From an uncultured Candidatus Saccharibacteria bacterium (lineage in GTDB: Bacteria > Patescibacteriota > Saccharimonadia > Saccharimonadales > Saccharimonadaceae), in assembly GCA_938041005.1 (NCBI GenBank), contig CALHZJ010000016.1:1-11860 (forward strand): DNA of 11,860 nucleotides, written 5' to 3'. The notes under the pieces are model-generated. The model made no database searches. It was not told where the DNA came from and was given only the letters and a program-made list of their open reading frames with translations. Position 1 is the first letter of the stretch; every line of letters starts with the position of its first letter. Below are positions 1-6,200 of the stretch, piece after piece. The translations under genes were made by a program, and so were the position numbers.

Positions 1-8
1 TTATATAT

Positions 9-2126
9 TTACAAACCAATCATCGTCAAATTAATCTTACCGCGCTCGTCAATTCCAGTGATTTTCACGCGAACGGTTTGCCCTTCTTTCACGACATCAG
101 TCACTTTTTCAACTCGACGTTCCGCCAATTTCGAAATATGAACCATTCCGTCAACACCAGGAAGTATATTCACAAACGCGCCAAAATCTTTAATACCGAC
201 AACTTTACCTTCGTAGATCTTGCCGACCTCTGGTTCCTCAACCAGACTCTTAATCCAGTTCATAGCCTTTTCAATCAACGCGCCGTCTGGGCTAGCCACA
301 GTAATCAAACCATCTTCCTTAATATCAATCTCAGCGCCAGTTTCCGAAGTAATCTTATTGATCGTCTCACCACCCTTACCGATAATCACACCAATCTTAT
401 CCTGATCAATCTTAATCTTCTCAATTCGTGGCGCATATGGACTAAGCGATTCACGAGGCCCTGGAAGCACACTAAGCATATGTTCCAAAATATGTGCGCG
501 ACCTGCTTTACTCTGCTCAATCGCTTGACGCAATACCGCCACTGGCAAGCCATGAACCTTCATATCCATTTGAAGAGCTGTGATACCCTTTGAAGTTCCA
601 GTTACCTTAAAGTCCATATCGCCAGCAAAGTCCTCAGCGTCAGCAATATCACTCAACACATACGGAGTATCGCCGTCCATCATCAATCCCATCGCAATTC
701 CACTCACTGGAGCCGAAATTGGCACGCCAGCATCCATCAACGCCAAGCAGCTAGAACAGGTCGCCGCCATCGAAGTCGAACCGTTCTGGCTCATAATCTC
801 AGTAACTGAGCGAATAGCGTATGGGAAATCCTCTTCAGTTGGCAAAACTGGAAGCAAAGCACGTTCCGCCAAATATCCGTGACCAATCTCACGTCGACCT
901 GGACTACCCATTCGCTTGACCTCGCCAACCGTATAGCCCGGCGCATTGTAATGATGCATATAACGTCGCTCACCGTCGGTAATTTCCATAGTGTCAATCA
1001 ACTGCGAATAACTCAGTGGCGCCAAAGTCACAATATTCATTCCTTGAGTCACGCCACGTGTAAACAAACTGGAACCGTGAGCGCGCGGTAAGAATCCAAC
1101 TTCCGAGCTGAGCGGACGAATCTCGGTCAATTGCCGACCATCAGGACGAACTCGTTCAGCAACAATTCCCCGGCGAACATCTTTATGCAGAGCCAAAGTG
1201 AACGCTTCATCGTAATCGCCACGAACCTCGCTATATTCTTCCTCGTCCAGTCCCAATTTTTCCGCCATTGCCTCATGGAACTCAGCGCGAATTTCGCTAA
1301 TCATTTCATTGCGCTCTGGATATGGACGACGAATTTTCTCACCAAATTTCCCATCAGCCCACGCGTTAACCGTTTGCTGAATTGATTCATCTGGCAAAAT
1401 TAAATCGTATTCCTGCTGTGCTGGCGCAACTTTTTCCGCCAATTCGCATTGCAAGGCAATTGCTGGCTGCATCATCTGGTGAGCCCACGCCATCGCATCA
1501 ACAATTACATCTTCCGAAACTTCTTTGGCGCCAGCTTCGACCATTGTTATACCACTTTCAATACCAGCCACAACCAAATCAAGATCCGACTTTTCGCGCT
1601 CTTCTGGAGTCAAGAAAGCCTTAAATTCGCCATTTACTCTACCCACGCGCAAACCAGCCACTGGACCATCAAACGGCGTACCAGTTAACATTAACGCACT
1701 AGACGCAGCGATCATCGCAATTACATCTGGTCGGAAACTCGGATCCATGCTCAAAACAGTCGCGACAACTTGAATTTCCTGTCGATAGCCCTTCGGGAAA
1801 AGCGGACGAATCGGACGATCAATCAATCGACCAATCAACACAGCTTCATCGCTCGGGCGACCTTCACGCTTGATAAATCGGCTGCCAGAAATCTTACCTG
1901 CAGCATAAAACTTTTCTTCGTAATCAATTGACAATGGAAAATAATCCAATTGCACTGGACGCGAGCTAACCTGAGCGCTACCCAAAACTACAGTATCGCC
2001 ATAGCGCACCAAAACGCTACCAGTCGTCCTAAAGCCGACGCGATTCACTTCTAAAGTCAGCGGCCGACCACAAAAATCAGTGGTAACACTAAAAATCTCC
2101 TTGCCGCTTGGATTGATAATACTCAT
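9..2126 (-). CDS. pnp: Polyribonucleotide nucleotidyltransferase (PNPase)
   Basis: PNPase degrades RNA 3' to 5' by phosphorolysis, releasing nucleoside diphosphates, as a cytoplasmic trimer. The 705-aa product has the full family architecture and normal length (about 700 aa): RNase PH domain 1, a helical linker, RNase PH domain 2, a KH domain (GKGG loop at residues 583-586) and a C-terminal S1 domain (about 634-703). The metal/catalytic residues matching E. coli D486, D492 and K494 are present as D499, D505 and K507 in the EDFAGDMDFK segment. I chose the ATG at 2126 because a strong AAAGGAG lies just upstream (2132-2138) and the protein then begins with the usual short N-terminus. An in-frame TTG at 2174 would add 16 unrelated residues. 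It normally follows rpsO, but here a divergent sortase gene lies between. The start overlaps a possible 21-codon leader ORF. Identification is secure. Confidence 0.97.
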   Translation of the reverse strand: MSIINPSGKEIFSVTTDFCGRPLTLEVNRVGFRTTGSVLVRYGDTVVLGSAQVSSRPVQLDYFPLSIDYEEKFYAAGKISGSRFIKREGRPSDEAVLIGRLIDRPIRPLFPKGYRQEIQVVATVLSMDPSFRPDVIAMIAASSALMLTGTPFDGPVAGLRVGRVNGEFKAFLTPEEREKSDLDLVVAGIESGITMVEAGAKEVSEDVIVDAMAWAHQMMQPAIALQCELAEKVAPAQQEYDLILPDESIQQTVNAWADGKFGEKIRRPYPERNEMISEIRAEFHEAMAEKLGLDEEEYSEVRGDYDEAFTLALHKDVRRGIVAERVRPDGRQLTEIRPLSSEVGFLPRAHGSSLFTRGVTQGMNIVTLAPLSYSQLIDTMEITDGERRYMHHYNAPGYTVGEVKRMGSPGRREIGHGYLAERALLPVLPTEEDFPYAIRSVTEIMSQNGSTSMAATCSSCLALMDAGVPISAPVSGIAMGLMMDGDTPYVLSDIADAEDFAGDMDFKVTGTSKGITALQMDMKVHGLPVAVLRQAIEQSKAGRAHILEHMLSVLPGPRESLSPYAPRIEKIKIDQDKIGVIIGKGGETINKITSETGAEIDIKEDGLITVASPDGALIEKAMNWIKSLVEEPEVGKIYEGKVVGIKDFGAFVNILPGVDGMVHISKLAERRVEKVTDVVKEGQTVRVKITGIDERGKINLTMIGL

Positions 2127-2188
2127 AAAGAGCTCCTTTCTTGCGGTAGTAACAGGGATGAAATTACTTGGCAATTTAGTCGTCTCAT
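2123..2188 (-). CDS. Possible 21-codon leader ORF overlapping the pnp start
   Basis: An ATG at 2188 opens a 21-codon reading frame that covers the pnp ribosome binding site and ends in TGA overlapping the pnp ATG (ATGA junction). It lies inside the predicted pnp 5' leader. This arrangement could couple pnp translation to passage of ribosomes through the short frame. No good Shine-Dalgarno precedes its ATG, and the peptide resembles nothing I know. A frame of this length can arise by chance, so this is a weak call. Confidence 0.22.
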   Translation of the reverse strand: MRRLNCQVISSLLLPQERSSL

Positions 2189-2222
2189 CTCTATCACTTC
2201 CGCGTTACAAATTGCTCCTTAT

Positions 2223-2228
2223 ATTATA
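2223..2228 (-). promoter_or_regulatory. Candidate -10 element of the pnp promoter
   Basis: A perfect TATAAT lies on the minus strand, about 97 bases before the pnp ATG. No convincing -35 hexamer is visible 16 to 18 bases further upstream. Initiation here would give a leader of about 90 nt. A long leader is notable because PNPase is autoregulated through its leader in enteric bacteria; I see no strong hairpin here. Confidence 0.5.
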
Positions 2229-2291
2229 CTAAAACCTCAGCCCAAACGCCAGCCGCGAGCGCGGTTAGCATGACCTTATTAACAGACGAGT

Positions 2292-2301
2292 GTGCTATAA
2301 T
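2292..2301 (+). promoter_or_regulatory. Extended -10 promoter of the sortase gene, leaderless type
   Basis: The sequence GTGCTATAAT holds an extended -10 (TGC followed by TATAAT at 2296-2301). Six bases separate the hexamer from the sortase ATG at 2308, so normal initiation would start on the A of the ATG. There is no room for a Shine-Dalgarno. No good -35 is seen, which is tolerated by extended -10 promoters. Confidence 0.7.
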
Positions 2302-2307
2302 TTATTC

Positions 2308-2916
2308 ATGTCACTTCATCTAGATTCAGTAAAAAATCGCCAGAAAAGCTGGAAAAGCTACATCTTAACTATAATCGCAATCTTAATGATTCTTGGCGGA
2401 GTTTATTTGCTTGCTCTCATCGGCACGCCCCTAATTTTGTCACAAAACATCAACCCAAAAGACAACTACACCACTCAGCTCATCACTAAAACTGAGAATA
2501 AAATTACCGAAAACCGACTTTATATACCGAAAATCGATATAAATCTGCCTTATAGTACTGGCGGCGCCGAGACAATGGAGCATGGTGCGTGGTGGCGTAA
2601 ACCAGAAAACGGCAATCCAAAAGATGGCGGCAATTTTGTCTTATCTGCACACCGTTTTATTATGGGCCTAACTCCTCAGCAGACGCTCAGAAAATCGCCT
2701 TTTTATAATATTGATAAATTGACTGTCGGCGATGAAATTATCATTGACTATAACGGCGTGCGTTACAATTACGTCATCAGCGAAAAACAAAGCGTTAAAC
2801 CAGATGCCGTGGAAATCGAACAGCGCACAGATCAGCCGCAATTAACTCTTTATTCCTGCACTTTGGGCGGCGCAAACGACGGACGAGATGTGATTATCGC
2901 CAAATTGAAAAAATAG
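2308..2916 (+). CDS. Sortase family transpeptidase, membrane-anchored
   Basis: Sortases cut a sorting signal in surface proteins and join them to the cell envelope or polymerise pilins, acting on the outer face of the membrane. The 202-aa product has a basic N-terminus, one membrane-spanning segment (about 17-39) acting as an uncleaved anchor, and a sortase barrel. The catalytic triad is visible: His115 in SAHR, Cys184 in the TLYSCT motif, and Arg193 in NDGRDV. The TLxxC signature and preceding WWRKPENGNP resemble class D/E/F-like sortases; I cannot assign the class. Start: ATG at 2308. An in-frame GTG at 2290 would add six residues, but the -10 hexamer lies within those codons, so the transcript could not encode them. 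It stands alone on the plus strand between pnp and rpsO with its own promoter and terminator. No sorting-signal substrate is encoded in this window. Confidence 0.92.
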   Translation: MSLHLDSVKNRQKSWKSYILTIIAILMILGGVYLLALIGTPLILSQNINPKDNYTTQLITKTENKITENRLYIPKIDINLPYSTGGAETMEHGAWWRKPENGNPKDGGNFVLSAHRFIMGLTPQQTLRKSPFYNIDKLTVGDEIIIDYNGVRYNYVISEKQSVKPDAVEIEQRTDQPQLTLYSCTLGGANDGRDVIIAKLKK

Positions 2917-2928
2917 CCAGAACAACAA

Positions 2929-2955
2929 AAATCCCCTTTTCGTCAAAGGGGATTT
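2929..2955. terminator. Bidirectional hairpin terminator between sortase gene and rpsO
   Basis: A perfect 11-bp inverted repeat (AAATCCCCTTT at 2929-2939 and its complement at 2945-2955) encloses a 5-base loop. It lies between two convergent genes. On the minus strand it is followed by TTGTTGTT, extending the T-rich side, so it fits best as the rpsO terminator. On the plus strand the run after the stem is weaker (ATTTAAG, with TTTTT at 2961), but it should still serve the sortase gene. Confidence 0.88.
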
Positions 2956-2974
2956 AAGCAGTTTTTAACGTAAA

Positions 2975-3241
2975 TTATTTACGCAAACCTAATTTGGCAA
3001 CAACTGCTTTGTAAGACTCAAAATCAGTTCGCTCCAAATATTTCAGCAAACGCTTGCGCTTACCAACCATTTGGATCAAGCCGCGACGAGCCATGAAGTC
3101 GTGCTTATTCGCCTTCAAATGCTCCGTGACTTCTTTGATACGAGCCGTCAAAACTGACACCTGAGCCTGTGGGCTACCGACGTCGTTTTTATTGACCTGA
3201 GTCAAAGCAATTGCTTTCGCTTTATTCTCTTTGCTAATCAT
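2975..3241 (-). CDS. rpsO: 30S ribosomal protein S15
   Basis: S15 is a primary 16S rRNA-binding protein of the small-subunit platform. The 88-aa product has the normal length (E. coli 89) and the family core GSPQAQVSVLTARI (about residues 22-35), followed by HDFMARRGL and the basic VGKRKRLLKYL block (about 59-69). The ATG at 3241 gives the expected N-terminus. No Shine-Dalgarno precedes it; a consensus promoter ends 9 bases before the ATG, so the mRNA would carry at most about 3 untranslated bases. That would leave no room for the leader pseudoknot through which S15 represses itself in E. coli. It lies 38 bases downstream of truB in the usual order, and may be read from both its own promoter and the truB transcript. 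Confidence 0.97.
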   Translation of the reverse strand: MISKENKAKAIALTQVNKNDVGSPQAQVSVLTARIKEVTEHLKANKHDFMARRGLIQMVGKRKRLLKYLERTDFESYKAVVAKLGLRK

Positions 3242-3250
3242 AGCTCTGTA

Positions 3251-3279
3251 ATTATACCAAGCTTCTCTGTTTTTTGCAA
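3251..3279 (-). promoter_or_regulatory. rpsO promoter, nearly leaderless
   Basis: On the minus strand TTGCAA (3274-3279) and a perfect TATAAT (3251-3256) are separated by exactly 17 bases, and TGG directly precedes the -10 (extended -10). The ATG follows 9 bases after the hexamer. The segment TGGTATAATTAC is shared exactly with the promoter of the gene ending at 8651. The -35 abuts the truB stop codon. Confidence 0.8.
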
Positions 3280-3936
3280 TTAGCTAGTAATTCCAAAGTC
3301 CGCCAGAGTCTTTGCTGCGTCAATAGAATAGTCCGCTATTTTCGTTCGGCGCAAATTCTCACAATACGCGCCCGTCCCTAGTTTCTCGCCAATATCAACC
3401 GCTAACGTTCGGATATAAGTTCCGCTTGAAACGTGAGTTCTGATCTTTAATTTGGGATATTCGTATGCCAATAACTCCAATGAGTAAATTTCTATCACAC
3501 GCTTAGGAATCTCAACTTGCTTACCTTCGCGCGCCAATTTATACGCTCTTTCGCCGTTAATTTTTATTGCACTAAAAATCGGCGGCGTCTGCTCAATTTT
3601 TCCCACAAATTGGCTAATCACTTTCCGAACTTCCTCCAGACTCGGCTCATAATCAGACGCATCAGTAATTTCGCCTTCTGGATCACCCGTCGAACTATTC
3701 TTGCCCAGAATAATTTCCGCCTCGTACCACTTATCTAACTTAGTGAAAGTTTCAGCTTCGCGGCATTTCTTTCCAGTCACAATAATCATTAGCCCAGTAG
3801 CAAACGGATCAAGCGTACCTGTGTGACCAACCTTCACCTTCTTTCCCGCCTGATTAGATAAAACTCGCCGCAAGCGTGCCACCACCCCAAAGCTAGTCAT
3901 TCCCTGAGGTTTGTCTATGAGAATCACTTCGTCCAT
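3280..3936 (-). CDS. truB: tRNA pseudouridine(55) synthase, short form without PUA domain
   Basis: TruB isomerises U55 to pseudouridine in the T-loop of tRNAs. The 218-aa product carries the catalytic motif GHTGTLDPFATGLM with the nucleophile Asp43, the Tyr-containing motif WYEAEIILG (about 70-78), the KINGERAYKLAR motif (about 125-136) and the VSSGTYIRTLAVDIG motif with Arg176. It stops shortly after the RRTKI strand, so the C-terminal PUA-like RNA-binding domain of the usual 290-315-aa enzymes is missing. I prefer the ATG at 3936 with AGGA at suitable spacing; a TTG at 3939 would add one residue. The gene begins 3 bases after the stop of the upstream DHH-like gene, so the two are almost certainly cotranscribed and translationally coupled. 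The active-site set is complete, so it should be functional. Confidence 0.94.
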   Translation of the reverse strand: MDEVILIDKPQGMTSFGVVARLRRVLSNQAGKKVKVGHTGTLDPFATGLMIIVTGKKCREAETFTKLDKWYEAEIILGKNSSTGDPEGEITDASDYEPSLEEVRKVISQFVGKIEQTPPIFSAIKINGERAYKLAREGKQVEIPKRVIEIYSLELLAYEYPKLKIRTHVSSGTYIRTLAVDIGEKLGTGAYCENLRRTKIADYSIDAAKTLADFGITS

Positions 3937-3939
3937 CAA

Positions 3940-5634
3940 CTATTGTCCTGGGATGTGGAATTGCGCTGGATTGAAGTCTGCGTTTTGAGTTGGCTGAGTT
4001 GGCATCGCGGTGATCGGCGCAGGCGCTGGAGCTTGCGGAGCGGCTACTGGCTCAGGAGCCACCCCTAGCGGTGCAATCTGTGGCAATCCATTTACATCAA
4101 CACCTGTAGGCGCTGGTGGCATTGGTGGCAAAGCGCCGAAATCTGGCATTGCTGGCGGCATTGGCAAATCGAAACCTGGAATACTATTTTCAGGATTTGT
4201 TATTGCTGGCTCAATTGGTGCAACCGGCTGACTCGGAGCTGGCGCTACTGGATTATTCAATTGATTCGTGTCGTTGGTAATTGCCGAAATAATCGACTCT
4301 TCAGATTGCGGCGCAACAGGTATCGTCGACAATTTTTGCTCAGCGGCGTTAGTTGTCGCGAACGGGTCAATCTTCGGTGGTTCATCAGACGCGCCCATAG
4401 CCGCATTTAACGGAGTATTGCCAAACGACGGCGTATTATCACCCACATATTTACCGTGCGTTAAGATGGTTTTATTTTGATCGCTAGCCAATTCCCTAAT
4501 CTTATCCTCGGCAGCCTGTGTAGTCGTTGCGTTCAGGGTGCCACCCATCAGCGGAGTTTCCTCAAAAGAAAGTTCGCCCTTTGAAACTATTTTTTCACTC
4601 GGCTTTTCTTCCTCAACTTGTGACTCCTCCTTTATTGGCTCAATTTTAGCCAATTTCTCTTCAGCAATCCTAGCAGACTCTTCTTGCTTTTCCTTCGCTG
4701 TTTGTTCAGCCACTTCATCAACATCGCCCTTCTTTTCGTGACTAATCGACAAAGTTCCGTCCGCGTGTACAGTTTCCTCATCTTTCTCCGCTTCTTCAGT
4801 CTTATCCTCTGAAGCTTCTTCTTTTTCTGGAGATTTTTCTTCGATCTTTTCAATCTTCTGTGGCTCGTCCTCTACTTCGCTCTCTGCGATCTTTGAAACC
4901 ACCAATTGCTGATTTGCGCCGGCCGCCATAAGTTCTGCGGCCGTAGTCATAACCTTTGATGATGTATTTCCATTACTAAACCTCTCAGTTACCGCCACAA
5001 TTCCCGTAAGCAAAGCCGTTGCCATCTGCTCGTCCAGAGTTACCTTCGGCGTCTTCAGATCATCAAGAAGCTCAACAACCATTTCACTCACACCACTTGC
5101 GTTAGATTCGTGCCAATCAACAGAGCCCAGACCACTCTTTACGTCGCCCGCCGTTATAGCCACAACCGTAGCATCGTGCAAAATTTTACCGTGCGCAGTC
5201 AAAGCCGTATCAATACTTTCACTATTTTCAACATTTAGCGCCAAAACCAACTCAACGTTATAATCGCCCTGTGAAAATTCCAAGTCTTTATCGGTAATTG
5301 TCGTACGATATGGCGTAATAAAAATCTTCACCGCGTCATCAACAACTTTATAGCGTAAATGATCAGCCTTCTCTTTATCCAGGGCAATAATAAAATCACG
5401 TAAAGAATCTGCGGTCTGCTCAAACGTCTTATCAGGATTCAAGAACGTAATTGCTGGCGGAATGTCGCCGCTAAACACAGCCGTAGCGTGCTTCCCTAGT
5501 TTATTGAGGAAAATCGTCAATCCTAATGCTGCCGACAATTCGTCGACTGACGGGCTAGAACTCACCGTCACTAAAATATTAGTTACATCCTTGATGCTCT
5601 GGATTACTTTTTGCTTTGCTGATCCGTTTGACAT
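3940..5634 (-). CDS. DHH/NrnA-like domain lacking catalytic residues, with acidic and Pro-rich tail
   Basis: No function can be named. The 564-aa product has an N-terminal region (about 18-250) whose pattern follows DHH-family phosphoesterases of the NrnA type. There is a strand plus helix ending FLNKLGK (42-48), a YNVELVLALNVEN segment (125-137) where the family has a Y-D-hydrophobic-LD-x-x-D motif, an ASGVSEMVVELLDDL helix (179-193) and LLTGIVAVTERFSNGNTSSKVM (208-229) followed by AAELMAAGA. The metal ligands appear lost: motif I PDGDA is PSVDE, LDxxD is LNVEN, DHH is TAG (161-163) and DTG is VTE. The nucleotide-binding DHHA1 part is replaced by a Glu/Lys-rich stretch (about 250-350) and a Pro/Ala-rich tail (about 455-564). 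No signal peptide or membrane segment is seen. It has its own promoter and SD (AGGA, 6 bases before the ATG) and leads into truB, the place where nrnA often sits. Confidence 0.7.
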   Translation of the reverse strand: MSNGSAKQKVIQSIKDVTNILVTVSSSPSVDELSAALGLTIFLNKLGKHATAVFSGDIPPAITFLNPDKTFEQTADSLRDFIIALDKEKADHLRYKVVDDAVKIFITPYRTTITDKDLEFSQGDYNVELVLALNVENSESIDTALTAHGKILHDATVVAITAGDVKSGLGSVDWHESNASGVSEMVVELLDDLKTPKVTLDEQMATALLTGIVAVTERFSNGNTSSKVMTTAAELMAAGANQQLVVSKIAESEVEDEPQKIEKIEEKSPEKEEASEDKTEEAEKDEETVHADGTLSISHEKKGDVDEVAEQTAKEKQEESARIAEEKLAKIEPIKEESQVEEEKPSEKIVSKGELSFEETPLMGGTLNATTTQAAEDKIRELASDQNKTILTHGKYVGDNTPSFGNTPLNAAMGASDEPPKIDPFATTNAAEQKLSTIPVAPQSEESIISAITNDTNQLNNPVAPAPSQPVAPIEPAITNPENSIPGFDLPMPPAMPDFGALPPMPPAPTGVDVNGLPQIAPLGVAPEPVAAPQAPAPAPITAMPTQPTQNADFNPAQFHIPGQ

Positions 5635-5675
5635 GATTTTTCCTATGTTTGTTTTTTGTAATTACGCTTGGCATC

Positions 5676-5705
5676 ACTATACCATAAGCAGTACCATAAA
5701 GTCAA
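5676..5705 (-). promoter_or_regulatory. Promoter of the DHH-like gene and truB
   Basis: On the minus strand TTGACT (5700-5705) and TATAGT (5676-5681) are 18 bases apart, with TGG forming an extended -10. Initiation near 5669 gives a leader of about 35 nt that holds the AGGA ribosome binding site. It diverges from the rpsT promoter; the two -35 boxes are 15 bases apart. Confidence 0.75.
5680..5699. repeat. Two 8-bp direct repeats inside the promoter spacer
   Basis: TACCATAA occurs at 5680-5687 and again at 5692-5699, a 12-bp period. The pair fills almost the whole -35/-10 spacer of the minus-strand promoter and overlaps the first two bases of its -10 box. It could be an operator, but the repeats are short and chance is possible. 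Confidence 0.35.
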
Positions 5706-5720
5706 TATCTAAGCCACCTC

Positions 5721-5749
5721 TTTACAATTTATGCTATTTTCTGTATAAT
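5721..5749 (+). promoter_or_regulatory. rpsT promoter
   Basis: TTTACA (5721-5726) and a perfect TATAAT (5744-5749) are separated by 17 bases, a near-consensus housekeeping sigma promoter. Initiation near 5756 gives a leader of about 37 nt containing a strong AAAGGAG (5783-5789) four bases before the rpsT ATG. This fits strong expression of a ribosomal protein. Confidence 0.87.
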
Positions 5750-5793
5750 TCTTCCTGATTAGCGATACAAATCTATAGAGGTAAAGGAGAAAC

Positions 5794-6144
5794 ATGCCAA
5801 TCATCAAATCCGCCATCAAGCGTGCTAAACAAACCTTAAAGCGCCGCGAGCGAAACATCAGCATTAAAAAAGACATTAAGACTGCTGTTAAAGCTTTCTC
5901 TGCAGAACCAAGCGCAAAAACTCTTGCTGCAGCACAAAGCGAAATCGACACCGCTGTTAAAAAAGGCTTGATTAAGAAAAACACTGCTGCTCGCCGAAAG
6001 AGCGCATTGAGCAAAATTGCTAAAAAAGCAGGCGTTACATTAGAAGCTGCTAAAAAACCAGCCGCAAAGCCAGCAACAGCTAAGAAAACTGCCGCTAAAA
6101 AAGCTCCAGCAAAGAAGCCAGCTGCTAAGAAATCTGAAAAATAA
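5794..6144 (+). CDS. rpsT: 30S ribosomal protein S20 with Lys/Ala/Pro C-terminal tail
   Basis: S20 binds 16S rRNA at the base of the small subunit during early assembly. The 116-aa product starts with the family N-terminus (IKSAIKRAKQTLKRRERN, about residues 4-21) and contains the KKGLIKKNTAARRKSALSK block (about 56-74), so the whole S20 fold is complete by about residue 82. Residues 85-116 form an extra tail of AAKKP, AKKTA and AKKAP-type units ending KKSEK, about 30 residues beyond the usual 85-90 aa and resembling histone H1 or HU tails. The ATG at 5794 is fixed by the strong SD. The gene is monocistronic with its own promoter and terminator. It diverges from the DHH-like/truB transcript and converges on the polA-holA cluster; rpsT and holA are also neighbours in Bacillus. 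Confidence 0.95.
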   Translation: MPIIKSAIKRAKQTLKRRERNISIKKDIKTAVKAFSAEPSAKTLAAAQSEIDTAVKKGLIKKNTAARRKSALSKIAKKAGVTLEAAKKPAAKPATAKKTAAKKAPAKKPAAKKSEK

Positions 6145-6161
6145 TCTGTAAAGATTACTAG

Positions 6162-6197
6162 AAAATACCCCGGAATTAACTGGGGTATTTTTATTTA
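6162..6197. terminator. rpsT terminator, probably bidirectional
   Basis: AAAATACCCC (6162-6171) and GGGGTATTTT (6182-6191) form a perfect 10-bp stem with a 10-base loop. The stem runs into TTTTTATTT on the plus strand, a good rho-independent terminator for rpsT. On the minus strand the stem itself ends in TATTTT, so it can also end the transcript of the gene that stops at 6201. Confidence 0.88.
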
Positions 6198-6200
6198 ACA

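Noticed and set aside
78..593. Long plus-strand open frames antisense to pnp, and similar ones antisense to mutM, holA and polA.
   Set aside because: They lie opposite strongly conserved genes, have no ribosome binding sites and give compositions typical of shadow frames.
2127..2174. In-frame TTG extension of pnp by 16 residues.
   Set aside because: A strong AAAGGAG sits right before the ATG at 2126, and the extra residues do not resemble PNPase N-termini.
2127..2291. Riboswitch or small RNA in the pnp-sortase gap.
   Set aside because: No conserved riboswitch core or strong hairpin was seen in the 165 bases; only promoter elements and the short leader frame are supportable.
2290..2307. GTG start for the sortase adding six residues.
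   Set aside because: The extended codons contain the TATAAT box itself, so a transcript from that promoter could not include them.
4632..4853. Lys-rich 73-codon frame on the same strand within the DHH-like gene.
   Set aside because: It is a +1 shadow of the Glu/Lys-rich coding region, caused by GAA/AAA repeats.
6142..6157. Small 6-bp hairpin (TAATCT/AGATTA) at the rpsT stop as a terminator.
   Set aside because: It is weak and AT-rich, and the strong hairpin with T-run at 6162-6197 accounts for termination.
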